DNA from: Bettongia penicillata ogilbyi
Taxonomy: Eukaryota; Chordata; Mammalia; Diprotodontia; Potoroidae
Assembly (NCBI GenBank): GCA_023548195.1
Contig: JAJHZJ010000008.1
Coordinates: 5,294,215-5,358,214, forward strand
Reading direction: 5' to 3'
Length of the DNA stretch: 64,000 bases
In this document: piece by piece, positions 22,115-34,541 of the stretch
How the letters are laid out: every line of letters begins with the position of its first letter
How positions within the stretch are numbered: the first letter of the stretch is position 1
Translations under genes and position numbers: made by a program
The notes under the pieces: model-generated
Databases searched by the model: none
Told to the model about the DNA's origin: nothing
The model's input: the letters and a program-made list of their open reading frames with translations, nothing else

Positions 22115-22290
22115 CATGTATGGTAATGGTCAAACCACTTACCCACTGTGAACCTCAGTTTTCCCTTTTGTAAAATGGGGATAACAATAGCACCTACTCT
22201 CACAGAGTTGTTGTGAGAATCAAATTAATGTATATAAAGTGTTTTGCAAGCCTTAAGATATAAATACTATTTATTACTATTGTTTGTATT
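22115..22290 (+). mobile_element. MIR/CORE-SINE 3' two thirds
   Basis: 'aacctcagttttcccttttg', 'aaaatggggataacaatag' and 'agagttgttgtgagaatcaa' in order. Confidence 0.8.
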
Positions 22291-22359
22291 ATAACAATGA
22301 TACATAATTGGATAATTGGCGTTCTCCTCATCTTCCTCATCATCATCATTTTGAGTTAA

Positions 22360-22575
22360 GAGAACATGAACTCAAATCCTGACTGCCACTATTACATGTG
22401 TCACCTTGGGCAGTGACTTCATCTGTAAAATGAGATGAAAAACTAGTCTGCTCCTATTCTAGATCTATGATGCTAGTCCTGACTTTGCCACGGACATGCT
22501 GTAAACTCTCAATTTCTACATCTGTGAAATAGTTGGACTAGATGGTGTCTTCCAGCTAAAGACTGTGATCTGAGT
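22360..22575 (+). mobile_element. MIR-type fragments in tandem
   Basis: Two successive diverged copies of the 'catctgtaaaatgaga' / 'gttggactagatggtgtctt' CORE-SINE 3' text. Confidence 0.55.
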
Positions 22576-22647
22576 CCTGGCTTTGGCACTGGTGCATGAG
22601 CAGTGATTTGAGGGTAGTTATTTCATCTGCTCTGTGCCCTCTATGAG

Positions 22648-22850
22648 CAGCCAGGTGACACAGTGGATAAAGCACAGAGCCTGGCATCAGGAAAACCTGA
22701 GTTCCAATCCAGCCTTAGATACTAGCTGTGTGAATCTAGGCAAGTCACTTGGCTCTGTTTGCCTCAGTTCCTAGAGAAGGAAATGGCAAGCCACTCCAGT
22801 ATCTTTGCCAAGAAAACCCCAAAAGGGTCATGGAAAGTTGGACAACAAAA
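22648..22850 (+). mobile_element. marsupial tRNA-headed SINE
   Basis: 'gcagccaggtgacacagtgg' head, 'gagttccaatccagcc' B-box, tail 'gccaagaaaaccccaaaagg'. Confidence 0.85.
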
Positions 22851-23504
22851 ATGCCTGTTTTCCAATGTGTAAAATGGTTGGACTAGGTCTGGAATTTTTA
22901 TCCTGGGGGTTTACGGGCACTTTATATGGATAGATTTTGAGAGGCCTGTAAACTTGGATGGGAAAAATACTACATCTTTATTTGCACTAACTTGTAACTG
23001 AAATTTAGTATTTCCTTCAATTTTGTTTTAAAAACAATACAAAACACTATTCTGAGATGGGGTTCAAAACAGACTGCCAGAGGGTTCCTTGACACACACA
23101 CACAAAAGTAAGAACCTTTGGACCTGCTGATCACCTGAAGGTCCCTTTCAGCTCTAAAATCCTGCAAAACTTCCATCACATAGGCAGTGTCTATAATAAG
23201 GGGGGTAGGGGGTGGAAAATGATCTCTGAGGTCCCCTCCACTCTGAAATGGGATTGACTGTGTTTAGGACTATACTATTCTAGTAGCTTGGAGCAATGAG
23301 AGAATCTAAAAATAGAAGGGGATTGGAATTTGCCCTCAGTTACCCTGCCAGAATGGGAACTAATGTGGGATAAAGGTGAAATGGTCAAGGGAAGTAACCT
23401 CCCCAGCTTTGCAAGTCCACCTCTAACTTATGCTCCAGCAAGAATCCTAGATAATCTCTCCTTTGATCTGCCAGAGTTGTTGATGGTTAAGGAGGATAAA
23501 GCAT
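22851..23504. other. no gene; short MIR-tail-like bits near 22860 and 23135-23245
   Basis: Fragments such as 'aaaatggttggactaggtct' and 'ggtccctttcagctctaaaa' are CORE-SINE debris; the rest is unassigned. Confidence 0.4.
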
Positions 23505-23660
23505 AGAATTTTAGAACCCAAAGGGACCCATGGGGGTGTTTAATCTAGTTCCTTCCCTTTACAGATGAGCAAACTGAGGCCAGATAGGCAAAATTACTTG
23601 CTCACTGTCACATATCTTGTATGTGAGAAAACTGGAAATAGGTCCCAGATAATTAGATGT
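23505..23660 (-). mobile_element. MIR fragment
   Basis: Antisense 'ttacagatgagcaaactgag' with 'tagaattttagaacccaaag' at its 3' side. Confidence 0.6.
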
Positions 23661-24129
23661 CATAGAATATAGGGGGTAGACATTACATGGAATGAATAAA
23701 ACAGAGATAGATCAAAAGAAGCAATTTTCCACCAGAAAAGGAGGTGTTTTAATCTCAGGCCAATTCAATAAACATTTATTAAGTAACTACTGTGTGCGAA
23801 GTGGCTATAAAACTGTATATAAGAACATTAAAGCTCAACACACTGTGAAAGTTTTCATCAAGGGGTATGAATAATCAATCACCTTACCACAGCAAGGCTA
23901 GACATTTGTTAGAGGGATGACTGAGAAGGTCTCCTCCAATTCTAACATTCTCCAATGGACCTGAGATGAGAGGAATGAGGCAGTGAATTCAGGATATCCT
24001 CCCAATGGACTTTGGAGAAGTGCCTCTTTAGGGCACTTGCTCTGGTTAGAAAAGCTGTTCAGAAAGGGTCTCTACCCTCAGAGATCATAGAAGAAACAGA
24101 TTTACTCAGGAAATATCCCCATAGCATAT

Positions 24130-24615
24130 TGAATAGTCAGCCAGTCAATCAACTTTATTTTTTATTTGTATTTGAATGTATTTATTTATTAAGAATTGAT
24201 TAATTGATTGCTATGTACTAGGTACTGTGGATACAAAGAAGGGCAAAAACCCTGCCCCTAACCTCAAGGAGCTTGCTTTTTAGTGGTGGAGATAACATGT
24301 AAAAAACTATGCAAATACAAGAAAAATACAATGTACATAGAAAACACCAAGCAGCAAGAAAGAGAGAGAGGAGGCAGGTGAGGAGGAAGAGCACTCCAGG
24401 CCTGGAGGGCAGACAAGGAGAAGACTAAATGCCGGACATGGTGTGCCCTGTGTGAGGAAAGCCAAATAGGCCAGCACAAACTAGGATGTGGAGTGACAGG
24501 AAGGAGATGAGGGATGAAAAGACTGTGCCAAACAGAAGATTCTGTCTTTGATCCTAGAGGTCATAGGGAGCCAATTATGAGTTTATTGAGAGGAGGGATG
24601 ACATGGTCAGAACTG
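24130..24615. mobile_element. old mammalian interspersed repeat, family not named
   Basis: The 'ctatgtactaggtactgtgg', 'ctcaaggagcttgc' and 'gagggatgacatggtcagaa' sequence style recurs in part at 1300-1750 and 26030-26170. I recognise the pattern but not the family. Confidence 0.4.
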
Positions 24616-24624
24616 TATTTTACT

Positions 24625-24772
24625 TTTTTTTGGAGGAAGTGAGACAATCAAGGTTAAGTGACTTGCATAAGGTCACACAGCTAGTGTCAAGTGTCTGAAG
24701 CCAGATTTGAACTCAGGTCCTCCTGACTCCAGGGATGGTGCTCTAGTCACTGTGCCACCTAGCTGCCCCTTG
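24625..24772 (-). mobile_element. marsupial tRNA-headed SINE, short (MAR1-type)
   Basis: Antisense from 'tttttttggaggaagtgaga' through 'ctgtgccacctagctgcccc'. Confidence 0.85.
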
Positions 24773-25299
24773 ACTTGTCCCTTAAAGAAATCACTGTAGC
24801 TGCTGAGTGGAGGGTGGATTGGAGTGGGGAGAGACTTGAAGCAGTCCAGAAACCTTTGTCCTGGTGAGAAAGGGGATTGAGGGCCAGATGGCACCTAAGA
24901 TGGTAGCAACATGGGTATGGAGAGGGAGACTTAAATACGTCCCTGATCATTTATGTTGGTTTTATGCCGAGTTATTTTCAGTTTTGCTTCTTCGCTCTCA
25001 TCCTACCTTAGTGCTTTGGACATAAGGAGTGATAAGAGAATTTCAAAGGAAGCCAAGATTTGGAAGAGGAACATGAAGAGAAGTGAGGGGCGAAGAGAAG
25101 TGAGGGGCAAAGAGCAGGAAAACATAGCCAAACTGCCAAGACTAGTGGGAGAAGCGGAATGAGAATACCCAGGCTGTCAGTATAAGATCAGTCATCGTTC
25201 TCTCTGGGTCTGTGGGGCCCTTGGCATAATGACAACCAGCCACCTCCAGTATTTGGCCACTTTTTGCTCCTTTCCCTTATTTAGCACTGGTGTTACCCT

Positions 25300-25405
25300 A
25301 TATTCTTAGTTCAGAATGCCCTCCTCCTTCCTCTCTGCATCTCCAATTTCTTTCCATCTTTCAGGACCAGTTGAAGCTCCAACGTCCCCCAAGAACCTTT
25401 CCTGT
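25300..25405 (+). mobile_element. L2 LINE fragment
   Basis: 'cagaatgccctcctccttcc' and 'tcaggaccagttgaagctcc' typical of L2. Confidence 0.55.
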
Positions 25406-25865
25406 TTAGAGTCATGGAATATTTAGAGGTGAAAGGGACCATAGACTTGCTCCTAGTCCAACTACCTCATTTCCTTTGGAAGGAACCAGATGTCAGGTAA
25501 TCTGCCCAAGGTCACAAAGATAGTAAAAAGAGTAACCAAGACTTGGCCCAGGTCCAGCCTTCTTTCCACTCACCTGTACTGCTTCTGGCCTGTAGGATCT
25601 AGATTTCCCCACAGGGCTTTGCAAAAGTGTCTTTGCAGAATATTTTCTAACCTGCTTAAGCCAGAGTTACAGAAAGGCAGCTATGGAAAACAGTGGAACG
25701 CTAAAGGCGGAATTCTAGAATTAAAGGACTTTAGAGCCAAAAGTGACCCAAATTTTGTGGAAGACACTGCAGTCCAAAGGCAGAAGTGATTCTTGGTGCA
25801 AGGCCATGGAACCAGAAACTAGGTCTCCTGACTTTCAGTCCAGTGATTTTCTTTCCTACTCTAGC
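25405..25865 (-). mobile_element. two MIR-type copies
   Basis: 'agagtcatggaatatttaga' to 'ctgcccaaggtcacaaag' (25405-25560) and 'gaattctagaattaaaggac' to 'ctttcagtccagtgattttc' (25705-25865). Confidence 0.55.
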
Positions 25866-26184
25866 ATCTTGGGGCTAGACTACCTGTAGAATCAGCTCGC
25901 TCTTCAGCATAACCAATGGGAAACTGACTGTTTCTAAGGCAACAAGAGACAAGAAGAAAGTTTCCTTCAGCCTTTTCCTTCATCTTTTCTTTAAACCCGA
26001 CCTGAAGGAAATAATATTTTTAGCATTCAGTCAACAAGCATGTATCCATCGCCTATGTGCCAGATACTGTGTTAGACACGGAGTATACAAAAACAAAGAT
26101 AAAAGAGTTTTTGCCTTTGAGGACTTTACAATCTCATTGGGAGAGAGACAACTGGCACATATACGTGTATGTACAAGATTTTGT

Positions 26185-26345
26185 TGTTTACTTGTTTTAA
26201 TACTATCCGACTCGACTCTACGTAAGTTTGGGGTTTGGGGGGTTTTCTTGGCAAAGATTCCTTCTCCAGCTCATTTGACAGATGAGGAACTGAGGAAAAC
26301 AGGGTAAAGTGACTTGCCCAAAATCACAGTTAGTAAGTGTCTGAT
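26185..26345 (-). mobile_element. marsupial SINE, truncated
   Basis: Antisense 'ggttttcttggcaaagattc', 'ctccagctcatttgacagat', 'gtaaagtgacttgcccaaaa'; the head is missing. Confidence 0.75.
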
Positions 26346-27104
26346 ACAAGATCAATACGAGATAACTGGGGGTGAGGGGGACATTCATAGGTGGGGGTAT
26401 CCAGCATGGTGCTGAATCGAAGTTGACACTTGAGCTGAGCTTTGACCTGATTTCATTTTTGTCAGCAGTAATAACAAATAGCATAAGAAACCTCCCTTTT
26501 TCTCCTTGAGAAGTCTGTCTAAGCCTGGAGATAGGACCTCACAGCAGCTGGTGCTGGGAGTGGGGAGGGACTGAGGTGGCATGACCAGGATGGAACCAAT
26601 GAATTCACGGTGTTCCGAGTCACCCAAAGCTCTTCCTTCTTGTATTCACTGGGCTAGGGTGAGGCCTTGTGACACAGATTTGCTTTAGAAGTGCCAGGCC
26701 TGCAGTCAGGCTTTCTTTCCATGTCAGAGAAAAGGTTGGCACTGGGTTTGCCTTCTGTAGAGAGCACTGCTACTCACTCCTTTGAGAATCAAGAGGGGAT
26801 TGGTTTACACCACCTCACCTTATGGGTACAGCTTCTCTGGCTTCATTTCCTTGGTTGGGCTGGGCAGTTTTGTGATGGAGTTAAACCCTTGCCAGGAAAG
26901 TTCAGTTAGCCTGGGAACCAGACTTGCCTCCTTTTCACAATGTTTCACTGCTTACGTAATTCCCATTTTCCCTTGCACTCCACCCACCCCATCACTTTAC
27001 TATTCCTTTCTAAGAACCTGTTGAAATCTCACTGAATAACCAGATTTCCTCTTAGTCTGGACAAGGTCATTTTAAGGTATCAATCTCTACCCTATGAACT
27101 TTGT

Positions 27105-27245
27105 TTGTTTGTTTTTTGGAGGCAATTGGGATTAAGTGACTTGCCCAGGGTCACACAGCTAGTAAGTCTGAGAATGAATTTGAACTCAGGTCCTCCTGAC
27201 TCTAGGGCCAGTGCTCTATCCACTGCACCACCTAGCTGCCACATT
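27105..27245 (-). mobile_element. marsupial tRNA-headed SINE, short (MAR1-type)
   Basis: Antisense 'aattgggattaagtgacttg' through 'ccactgcaccacctagctgc'. Confidence 0.88.
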
Positions 27246-27869
27246 TTTTTCAAGTGTTCAAAAAGCACGTTAACTGACACATCGATTCATAAACTTTGTT
27301 AATTAGAGGGTTACTGTTTAGGGTTAGGGATATAGTAGCATTTTAAATTGCCTACTAACAAAGGGTATATTGTCTATAAAGAATAAACTGCAAAGTTATA
27401 TATATTGGCTCATTGCCTCACAATTTTTTATGCCTCAATAATAAAGAGGAATTCCAAGTAACGCTGGAGATACTGAGCTGTGTCTTTGGTAGCTATTCTG
27501 TTCCTCTACCGAGACATGCTGGAAAGGACTGAGGCTGATCCTGAGGCTGATGCCCACCATTCAACCATCTGTATGAATCCTGGACCATTCATGAAGGCAC
27601 AGTTCCATACTTAGCAATACTTGTGCCAAATGTGTGGACTCTAGCAGAATGAGAGGAAGGGAGAAGGAGAGCTTTCAGAACCTGTTCGTATCTTAAGCCC
27701 CTGAGAAAACCAGCTAAGTATCACTGACTTCATAGTCATGGTACATGATAGCTTTTCACCAGAAGCAGCACTACCCAACTTGATCACCCACCTTACTTTT
27801 CAGCAATGACTCCATATGACTTATGGTTTTTTCTCCAAACTTTAATGAAATGTGCTATATTGACCTTTG

Positions 27870-28075
27870 CTGGTTGCCAGGAAAAATCTTCCTAACAATC
27901 AGAGTTGTACAAAAGTGTAATGGTTTGCTCTGAAGTGGTAGATCCCCCCCTCCTTGGAGGTCCTCAAGCAGGGCTGGATGACCCCTTCTTAGGTATGTTA
28001 CAGTGGAGATTCCTCTGGAGTGCAAATTGAACTAAATGGCTTCTGAGGTCCATTGTAACTCTTGAATTCTGTGTA
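27870..28075 (+). mobile_element. CR1/L3 LINE 3' end
   Basis: 'ggaaaaatcttcctaacaat', 'caagcagggctggatgaccc', ending near 'ttgaattctgtg', the CR1 terminal octamer region. Confidence 0.7.
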
Positions 28076-29049
28076 TGTACTTGGACACTAGCTAATATTG
28101 ACGATCGACCACATAACCTGCAGTAACAAATGATAAAGTTTAGACAATAGGGGAAGAAACAAGAAAGAAGCCATTTGGGGTTAGTAAGTTGTATCTTCTC
28201 CCTTTTCCTTCTTCCCCTACTGGTGTGGGACAACAAACCATGAGGACCTACAAAGTAGAGGAACTATGATTTGGAGGTCTCAAAGTTATCATCTATGGAA
28301 GCTCAGTTGTGCATGCAGAGCTGTCCAGGGTTTTCTTCAGTCTTAAGTTCTAAGCCAAAAGAGTCAGAATGCCAAGCTTTGCTACTCTCCTGGGACCATT
28401 GCTCACACAAATGGGGGATCCCTTTCTCTTCTAGCACGAGAGAGGAAACTCCTTCTATCAATGTAACATATAGTCTTTAGAGAGATATCTAGAGCATTGT
28501 GAGATTATGAGACATGTCCAGAGTTGCCCAGAAAGGAAACTTATCACAGATGCAATGAGAAATGTCTTAACGTTTTTATTTACATAAATTTAAATAGTTA
28601 TCCTTAGTTAGTGGAATTTAGTATCTGGAGAAAAGCAAGGACTTTGAAGATAAAATGAAGAGGACTAAGGCAAATGTAATTTTTAAGTGCCTTAGCACTT
28701 TTATGTCATTTAAGAAGGACTTTGGATATCTGATTTATTCAGTTAATAGAGCATGAGAATCTTAAAGAGCAGAGCTGTTTGTCCTAAGTATTTGTCTTCC
28801 CTAGGCATTTGCTATGGCCCAGTGCAGTTGGATCATATCTCTAGATGCTCACAATGATTGTTGATAATGATGTATTACCCATGGCTAATTTATGACCCCC
28901 TATAATACAGAAAGGAGATAAGACCCTAGAATACGAACTCTGGGATTTTTGTTCCACAAGGACATATATGTATTCTAAAATTTCTACTGAATTCATTTTT
29001 AATTATACTGTAAAGGAAGATAGGAGGTTCATACAGATTAGATTTATTT
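28076..29049. other. no recognisable feature
   Basis: Unique-looking sequence; no supported gene or repeat. Confidence 0.35.
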
Positions 29050-29325
29050 TGCTTGATCTTCAAAGACAGAACAAGAAATCATGTGTGGAAGTTGCAGACA
29101 GGCAGACTTTGGCTTGGTGTCAGGAGAAATTTCCTAACAATTAAAGTTATCCAAAAAGAAAGTGAAGCAGATTGATTTGGGGGATAATTGGTTCTCTCTC
29201 ACTAAACATCCTCAAATGAATGACCACTTTGGGAATCTTGCCATGAGACATTCTTTTTCAAACATAGGTTGAGTTAGATGACCTGTGATGTGCCCTCCAA
29301 CTCAGAGATTCTATGATATCATCTG
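29050..29325 (+). mobile_element. CR1/L3 LINE 3' end
   Basis: 'gtggaagttgcagacaggca', 'gtcaggagaaatttcctaac' and the terminal 'gagattctatga'. Confidence 0.7.
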
Positions 29326-31944
29326 TAACTTTTGAGATTGACTTCAGGAGAACAGTGGGATAGAAAGACAGACTGCAGAAAGTTATTTGTAGAGGGAATA
29401 GGTGATGAGGAAATAGAGGCTGAGTGTAGATGGTTCTCTCTAGGAGCTTAGCACTGAAAGGGAAGAAAGACATAGGATATTAGCAGAATAAGCAGATACT
29501 TTGACTCCTGTCAGTGTATCAAAGTTTCTTTATAGTTTTGCATGCCAAGATGCATGGAGAGGCAGTGTGATTCAATGCACAGACACCACCATTTGGAGAA
29601 ACCAGTGGGTAGCTATGAGTTCATATGTTCCATCAATAAGAAACTGATCCAATACTATCTATAGGTTCAGTGAGAGAAAAGACTTGCATCAATGTCTGAC
29701 TGTGTCATTCCTGGGGAAAACTATGATCTTCTCAACTCTGAACAACTTTTGGTCTGTCTGCTGCCGGGGGCTAAGAGAAGGTTCAGACTGAAAGGGCTTG
29801 TGGACTGAAGAATGCACACAAGGTGCCTTTTTGGGGTTAGGGAATGCACCTGTGGTTTCATTGATATATCTAATTCCCTGTCTGAATATGGTCAACATCT
29901 TCCCTGCAATTTACAGTCTTAGAGAGTTGCCTAAAGACACTGAAAGTTTAAGTGACTCTCCCAGAATCCCCAGAATTTGTCAGAGGCACAACTTGAAGCA
30001 GGACTCCTGACTCAGCCATCATTACCCTGCCTCTACTTGCTTTTCCTAGTATTTTTAGTAATCTGATTAAAGAGCTGCCATTGTAAGACCTTTACAGAAA
30101 ACACAGTGGAGTAAAGAATGAATATTAAAGACAGACGGAATTCCCATGATCTGATGGGATAATTTACACCAACACATAACCAGACAAAAGTGAGAACTCT
30201 TACCAAGGGGTAGAGCCATAAGAGTCTGAGAGAGGCAAAAGGAACTGGGATAATGTCCTAAATCACCTACTCCATGTAAGAGATGAGAAGGAGTGCTTGT
30301 TTGAGTAACAGCAGCTTCTTTCTAATTGATAAATGAGACCAGGAACTGGCAATAATACCCCCCTGATGTCATAATAGCTTAAGAGGATGGCGGGGTCAAG
30401 TTTTTTTTAAGACAGAGAGATGTGATCATGTTTTAAGAAGCACCAAGAAATCAGGTCTAGAAAATAACTGTGAGGGGCAGGAAGTGAAAAAGGGTCATAA
30501 GAGCTTCTCTTGCAGGAGTTTTCTCTCTCCATTGTTCAACATTAGCAGATACATTTACTCCACCCTTGCTCTCCGATTAGGTTGAGAAGCCCCCTTCTAC
30601 TGTCTGTGCAACCTACTGTAGTCTCCTGCAGAGCAGTACAGCTTTTTATTACTACTGAGCTAGGTCTTAGGTAAAGCTGTATTTGAGGACAGGACCCCAA
30701 ACAGAAGCAGAGCTTCAGACACCAGACCTTTCACCTCCCTGACCTTGTCCAGGACATCAAACCTCCCTCTTCCAGGAACCAGCCCAGGAATTAAGCCTTG
30801 GACATAAAACTACTTATCCTCAGAAAAACTTCCTGAAGACAAGGAATGATATTACAGACATAAATGGAGAGATCAGCTTTTCCAAGAGTGTGACCAAATT
30901 AACAGAGAACTTTTGTTTCGGAATCCTAAAAACCTTAACTAAACTATGTACTTTATTTTAGTATGGCTGTGGAATTTCATCTTTTGTGTCAAAAATACTA
31001 TATATGAATTGGGAACTGTCTGAGGGGGTTGGGCATAGGGTGTCCTTTTGATTTAGCAGAAGGAACTTGGCCAGTCGGAATCTCTCTCCAAGTAGATGAT
31101 GGTACAATTAATAAATAATGTGTCTGTGAACAGATTGAGTTAAAATGAAAGAGTAAAATGTTTTTCACATTTTGAGAACATAAACTCTGATCAACATAAT
31201 GACCAACCACGTGATTCCTGAACATTGCTGAAGTATGCTTCTGACAGAGGGAAGGGGGATTTAAGATGCAGAATGAGACATACTCTTTCAATAAGGCCAG
31301 TGCAGAAATTTGTTTTGATCAATGATGCATGTTCTTTACAAGCATTTTCTTCTCCCAGTTAGAAAGTGGGTAGGCAGGAGAGAGAGAAAATAAATGCTGT
31401 TTAATTAAAATAAAATGAAACAAAAATTCAAAATCAACACAAGTTTAGGGGTTAGCTTTGACATGGAGAAAAGCCTCGTTATCCCCTGAGATAAGAGTGG
31501 AGGAAGAGAGGAAGGGTAAAGGCGAGGGAGATTTTGAGGGGTGGAGGGAGCAGATAAAGAAACTGACAAATGGTAGACTCAGTTTTCTCAGTAAAATAAG
31601 AAGAAAGGTCTTTTCCTAAGAGGGGGCATTTGGGAGTGGCATAGGGGCTCGAGGTTTAGAACAGCTGCTGTGGGGAGTGTGATATATAGTCTGTAAGAGA
31701 TAGAGCAAAGGATTACTATGGTGTGTGTAGCAGACAAGTGAGGTGATATGACATGAATTTTTAGTGGAACCCTTCTGCCTGGCTATATGACTTGCCAAGA
31801 AGAATAGATAAGTGTATACATGATCATTTGAGAAGAGAGCATGAACAATTCAGAGAATCAGAAAGGGTTTCCTGTTGGAAATGACACGTTAGAGGAGTGT
31901 TCAGCATCTCAGGACTATGAACTGAGAAGGCAGATGACTGAGGG
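29326..31944. other. no recognisable gene
   Basis: 2.6 kb of mostly unassigned sequence. A weak CORE-SINE-like bit lies near 29905-30030. Open frames are short and unsupported. Confidence 0.35.
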
Positions 31945-32141
31945 CAGGGGTGGGGAACCTGCAGCCTCGAGGCCACACATGGCGGCTAGGTCCTTGGGTG
32001 GGGCCTTTTGATTGAGTCCAAGTTTTACAGAACAAATCCTTTTATTAAGGGGATTTGTTCTGTGAAGTCTGGATTCAGAGGCTGTACTTGAGGACCTGGA
32101 GGGCAACATGTGGCCTCGAGGCAGCAGGTTCCCCACCCTTG
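31945..32141. mobile_element. palindromic hAT-type MITE (family 1), complete
   Basis: Ends CAGGGGTGGGGAACCTGC and its near-complement; arms of about 90 bp fold on each other around 'ccttttattaaggggat'. The 8-bp flanks ACTGAGGG / GTTTAGGG match at 5 positions. Confidence 0.8.
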
Positions 32142-33830
32142 GTTTAGGGAAGCCAAGGTTAAAGATTAGAAGCAGGGTGTCTTGCTTGAGGCAGGGGCTG
32201 AGTCTATGGTTAAATTTTTGGAGTGAACATTTATACCTCAGAAATCAGCAAACACTATAAAATAGGCCCTGGTTTATTGTTTTGTTGATTGTCCAAACTG
32301 AAGAAAGACTTAACAGTGCAGATTAAACTTAAACGTATGTTCCACTTACACTTTTGTAAGATAATCAGTGGTTAAATACCCATCAGCACACCCTTGACTT
32401 GAAGGCTATGGAGGACTGAAGCCTTAGGGAGCAAAGGATTCAAGGGTGGAAGACACTGGAAGACATTGGACTGGTTAACTATAGGGTCAAGATGGTAGAG
32501 GGAGAAAAGCCAACCTAGAACAGGAGTGCTAGAGTGGAAGAACAAAGAAGAAAAAGGGAGACTGGAGATGATGGTGAAGATAAAGAAAAATTTAAGAAAT
32601 AATATAGTGGGAAATATGGAAGGACAGAGTATGATCCCTGGGAAAATTCAGAAAATTCACAGAAGTGGCATACTATGTAGTGGTGATAGGGGAAAAGGTG
32701 TGACCACCTCTGTCCAGGTAAAGTGGGAGTTGCAGAAGATGGTGGACTGGGAGTCAGAGTGTTCAAAGGAATGTTTAAATAAATACTGAAGAACCCATGA
32801 TTAACAGCAGAGGTTGGAAGTGGAAAGAAATCTATGAGCTTTCTAGAAAAAGGGGCGAATGGAGAAACAAAATTCAACTTAGTTGTGGCAGCACATACTG
32901 ATCGGTAAGTTCAAAGTTATGAGATTCTTGGATAATGAGACAGAGGTAGTTTTCTGATATTAGGGCTCATATCTGGGTTTGAGTCTGAGACAGAGAAAAC
33001 AGGAAATTTGCGGATGGGATGGGGGAGGAGAGGGCTAGGAATGTTTTTTGGAAACAAGTATTTATTAAGTACCTACAACGGGCCAGGGATTCTCCTAAGC
33101 ACTTTACAAATAGTTTCTCATTTGAAGGGTGATCCTCCTTGAACCAGAATTATGACAGCTTTTAGAAAGGCTTGTTGGGTTACGTGAGGTCAGCTAGCCC
33201 ATGGAGAGTTAAAGTGGGGAAGATAAGCCCATGAGCAAATTTCAGGCAATAACTGACTATAAATGAAAAGATGTTTTGCCATGAACCAATTCTAGTGTCC
33301 TTTCCAAAATCCCTCTGTAAATATTTACTTTTTCCCTTTTAGGAAAGTTTTCATTTCACTCATGTCTTTGAACTGAGTTCAACTTTACAAGTACAGGAAG
33401 TGGGTGGTGTATGTATCTAGATAACAGTTCATATCAAAACCCCCAAAAAACAGCAACTCTGGCTTGAAGCTCAGTGCAAGGAAAAAACAGAATGACTGAT
33501 TAATTCTTGATATGCTTTAATGAGATTTTCATCCTTCAAAAAGTGGAGGGAGTAGTGAGCAGGAACTGCTATTTTGGACCAAATTTTGACAGAGAAGAAT
33601 GAACTTGTTACTGAAATAGAAATGATGGGAATCTTGTAAGGAAGAAGATTCATGTTAAATAAGGAGAGGAAACCAGGCATCCTAGTGTGTCCTTATGTCA
33701 CGTGTCCTTGAGTGTATACAAACACAGACACACTCACATGTAGATTCTGGCAGAATGGAATTTGAAGGAAAAGGACAGGAAGAAATCTCATGACCTAAAA
33801 TTCCCTGGGGAAAGTCAGCTGAGTAGGATG
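32142..33830. other. no recognisable gene; CORE-SINE fragment near 33050-33125
   Basis: 'gtatttattaagtacctaca' and 'ctcctaagcactttacaaat' mark a MIR3-type fragment. 32450-32830 is purine-rich and unassigned. Confidence 0.4.
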
Positions 33831-33834
33831 GGAA

Positions 33835-34000
33835 ATAATTAGCATATATAGCACTTTTAGGTGCCAAAAGCACTTTACACAAGTAATCTCATTTGTAGCA
33901 ATCCTGTAAAGTAGTCACGATTATCCCCATTTTACAGATAAGGAAACTGATGCTGAGAGAGTAACTTGTTCAGGGTTGTATAGCTAATTGTGAGTAGCTA
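33835..34000 (-). mobile_element. MIR3/THER-type CORE-SINE
   Basis: Antisense 'aaaagcactttacacaagta', 'ttttacagataaggaaactg', 'gtatagctaattg'. Confidence 0.7.
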
Positions 34001-34274
34001 CCAACAAAAAATTTCAATATGTTGTGTTGGTCTACTTGGAATATTTGGGAAATTTTGCCTCGTTCGGAGTCCCTCTAAATTCACCCAGGCTGGCCCCTGG
34101 ATGACAGATAGAAACCATTGCTACTTTCAGAGCCAAAGCATTCCCAGCATGGTAGCATCTGCTATGGCTCACTGAAGTTTCAGCAAGACTTTTCTTTTAA
34201 TTAATTCTATGCTAGCATTCTCTGCTACAGATATACCAAACAGCACAGCCCTCAGCTGGACTGTTGTGGCTGCA

Positions 34275-34440
34275 AGATTCCAGAGTGAGCCCAAACCAGA
34301 TTAAAATATAATTGGGAAATGTTAACAACATAAATAAAATATGACATAGATAATGTTAATTTATGATTTTCTATGTGAATATGCAGTATGCAGGGATCCA
34401 TTTCTGTCCATATTAGATATCACTACTTATTAGAACTCTA
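34275..34440 (+). mobile_element. hAT-type MITE (family 2) fragment
   Basis: 'ccagattaaaatataattgg' and 'catagataatgttaatttat' match the reverse complement of 56848-57060. Confidence 0.5.
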
Positions 34441-34541
34441 AGAGATATTCTTCTCATAGACACATGCTCTAAGAAAAGTTGTGTGAAGCTGGTATCATTT
34501 AACTGTGGTAATAAATAATCTGCCTTAAAGATTGTACCCAG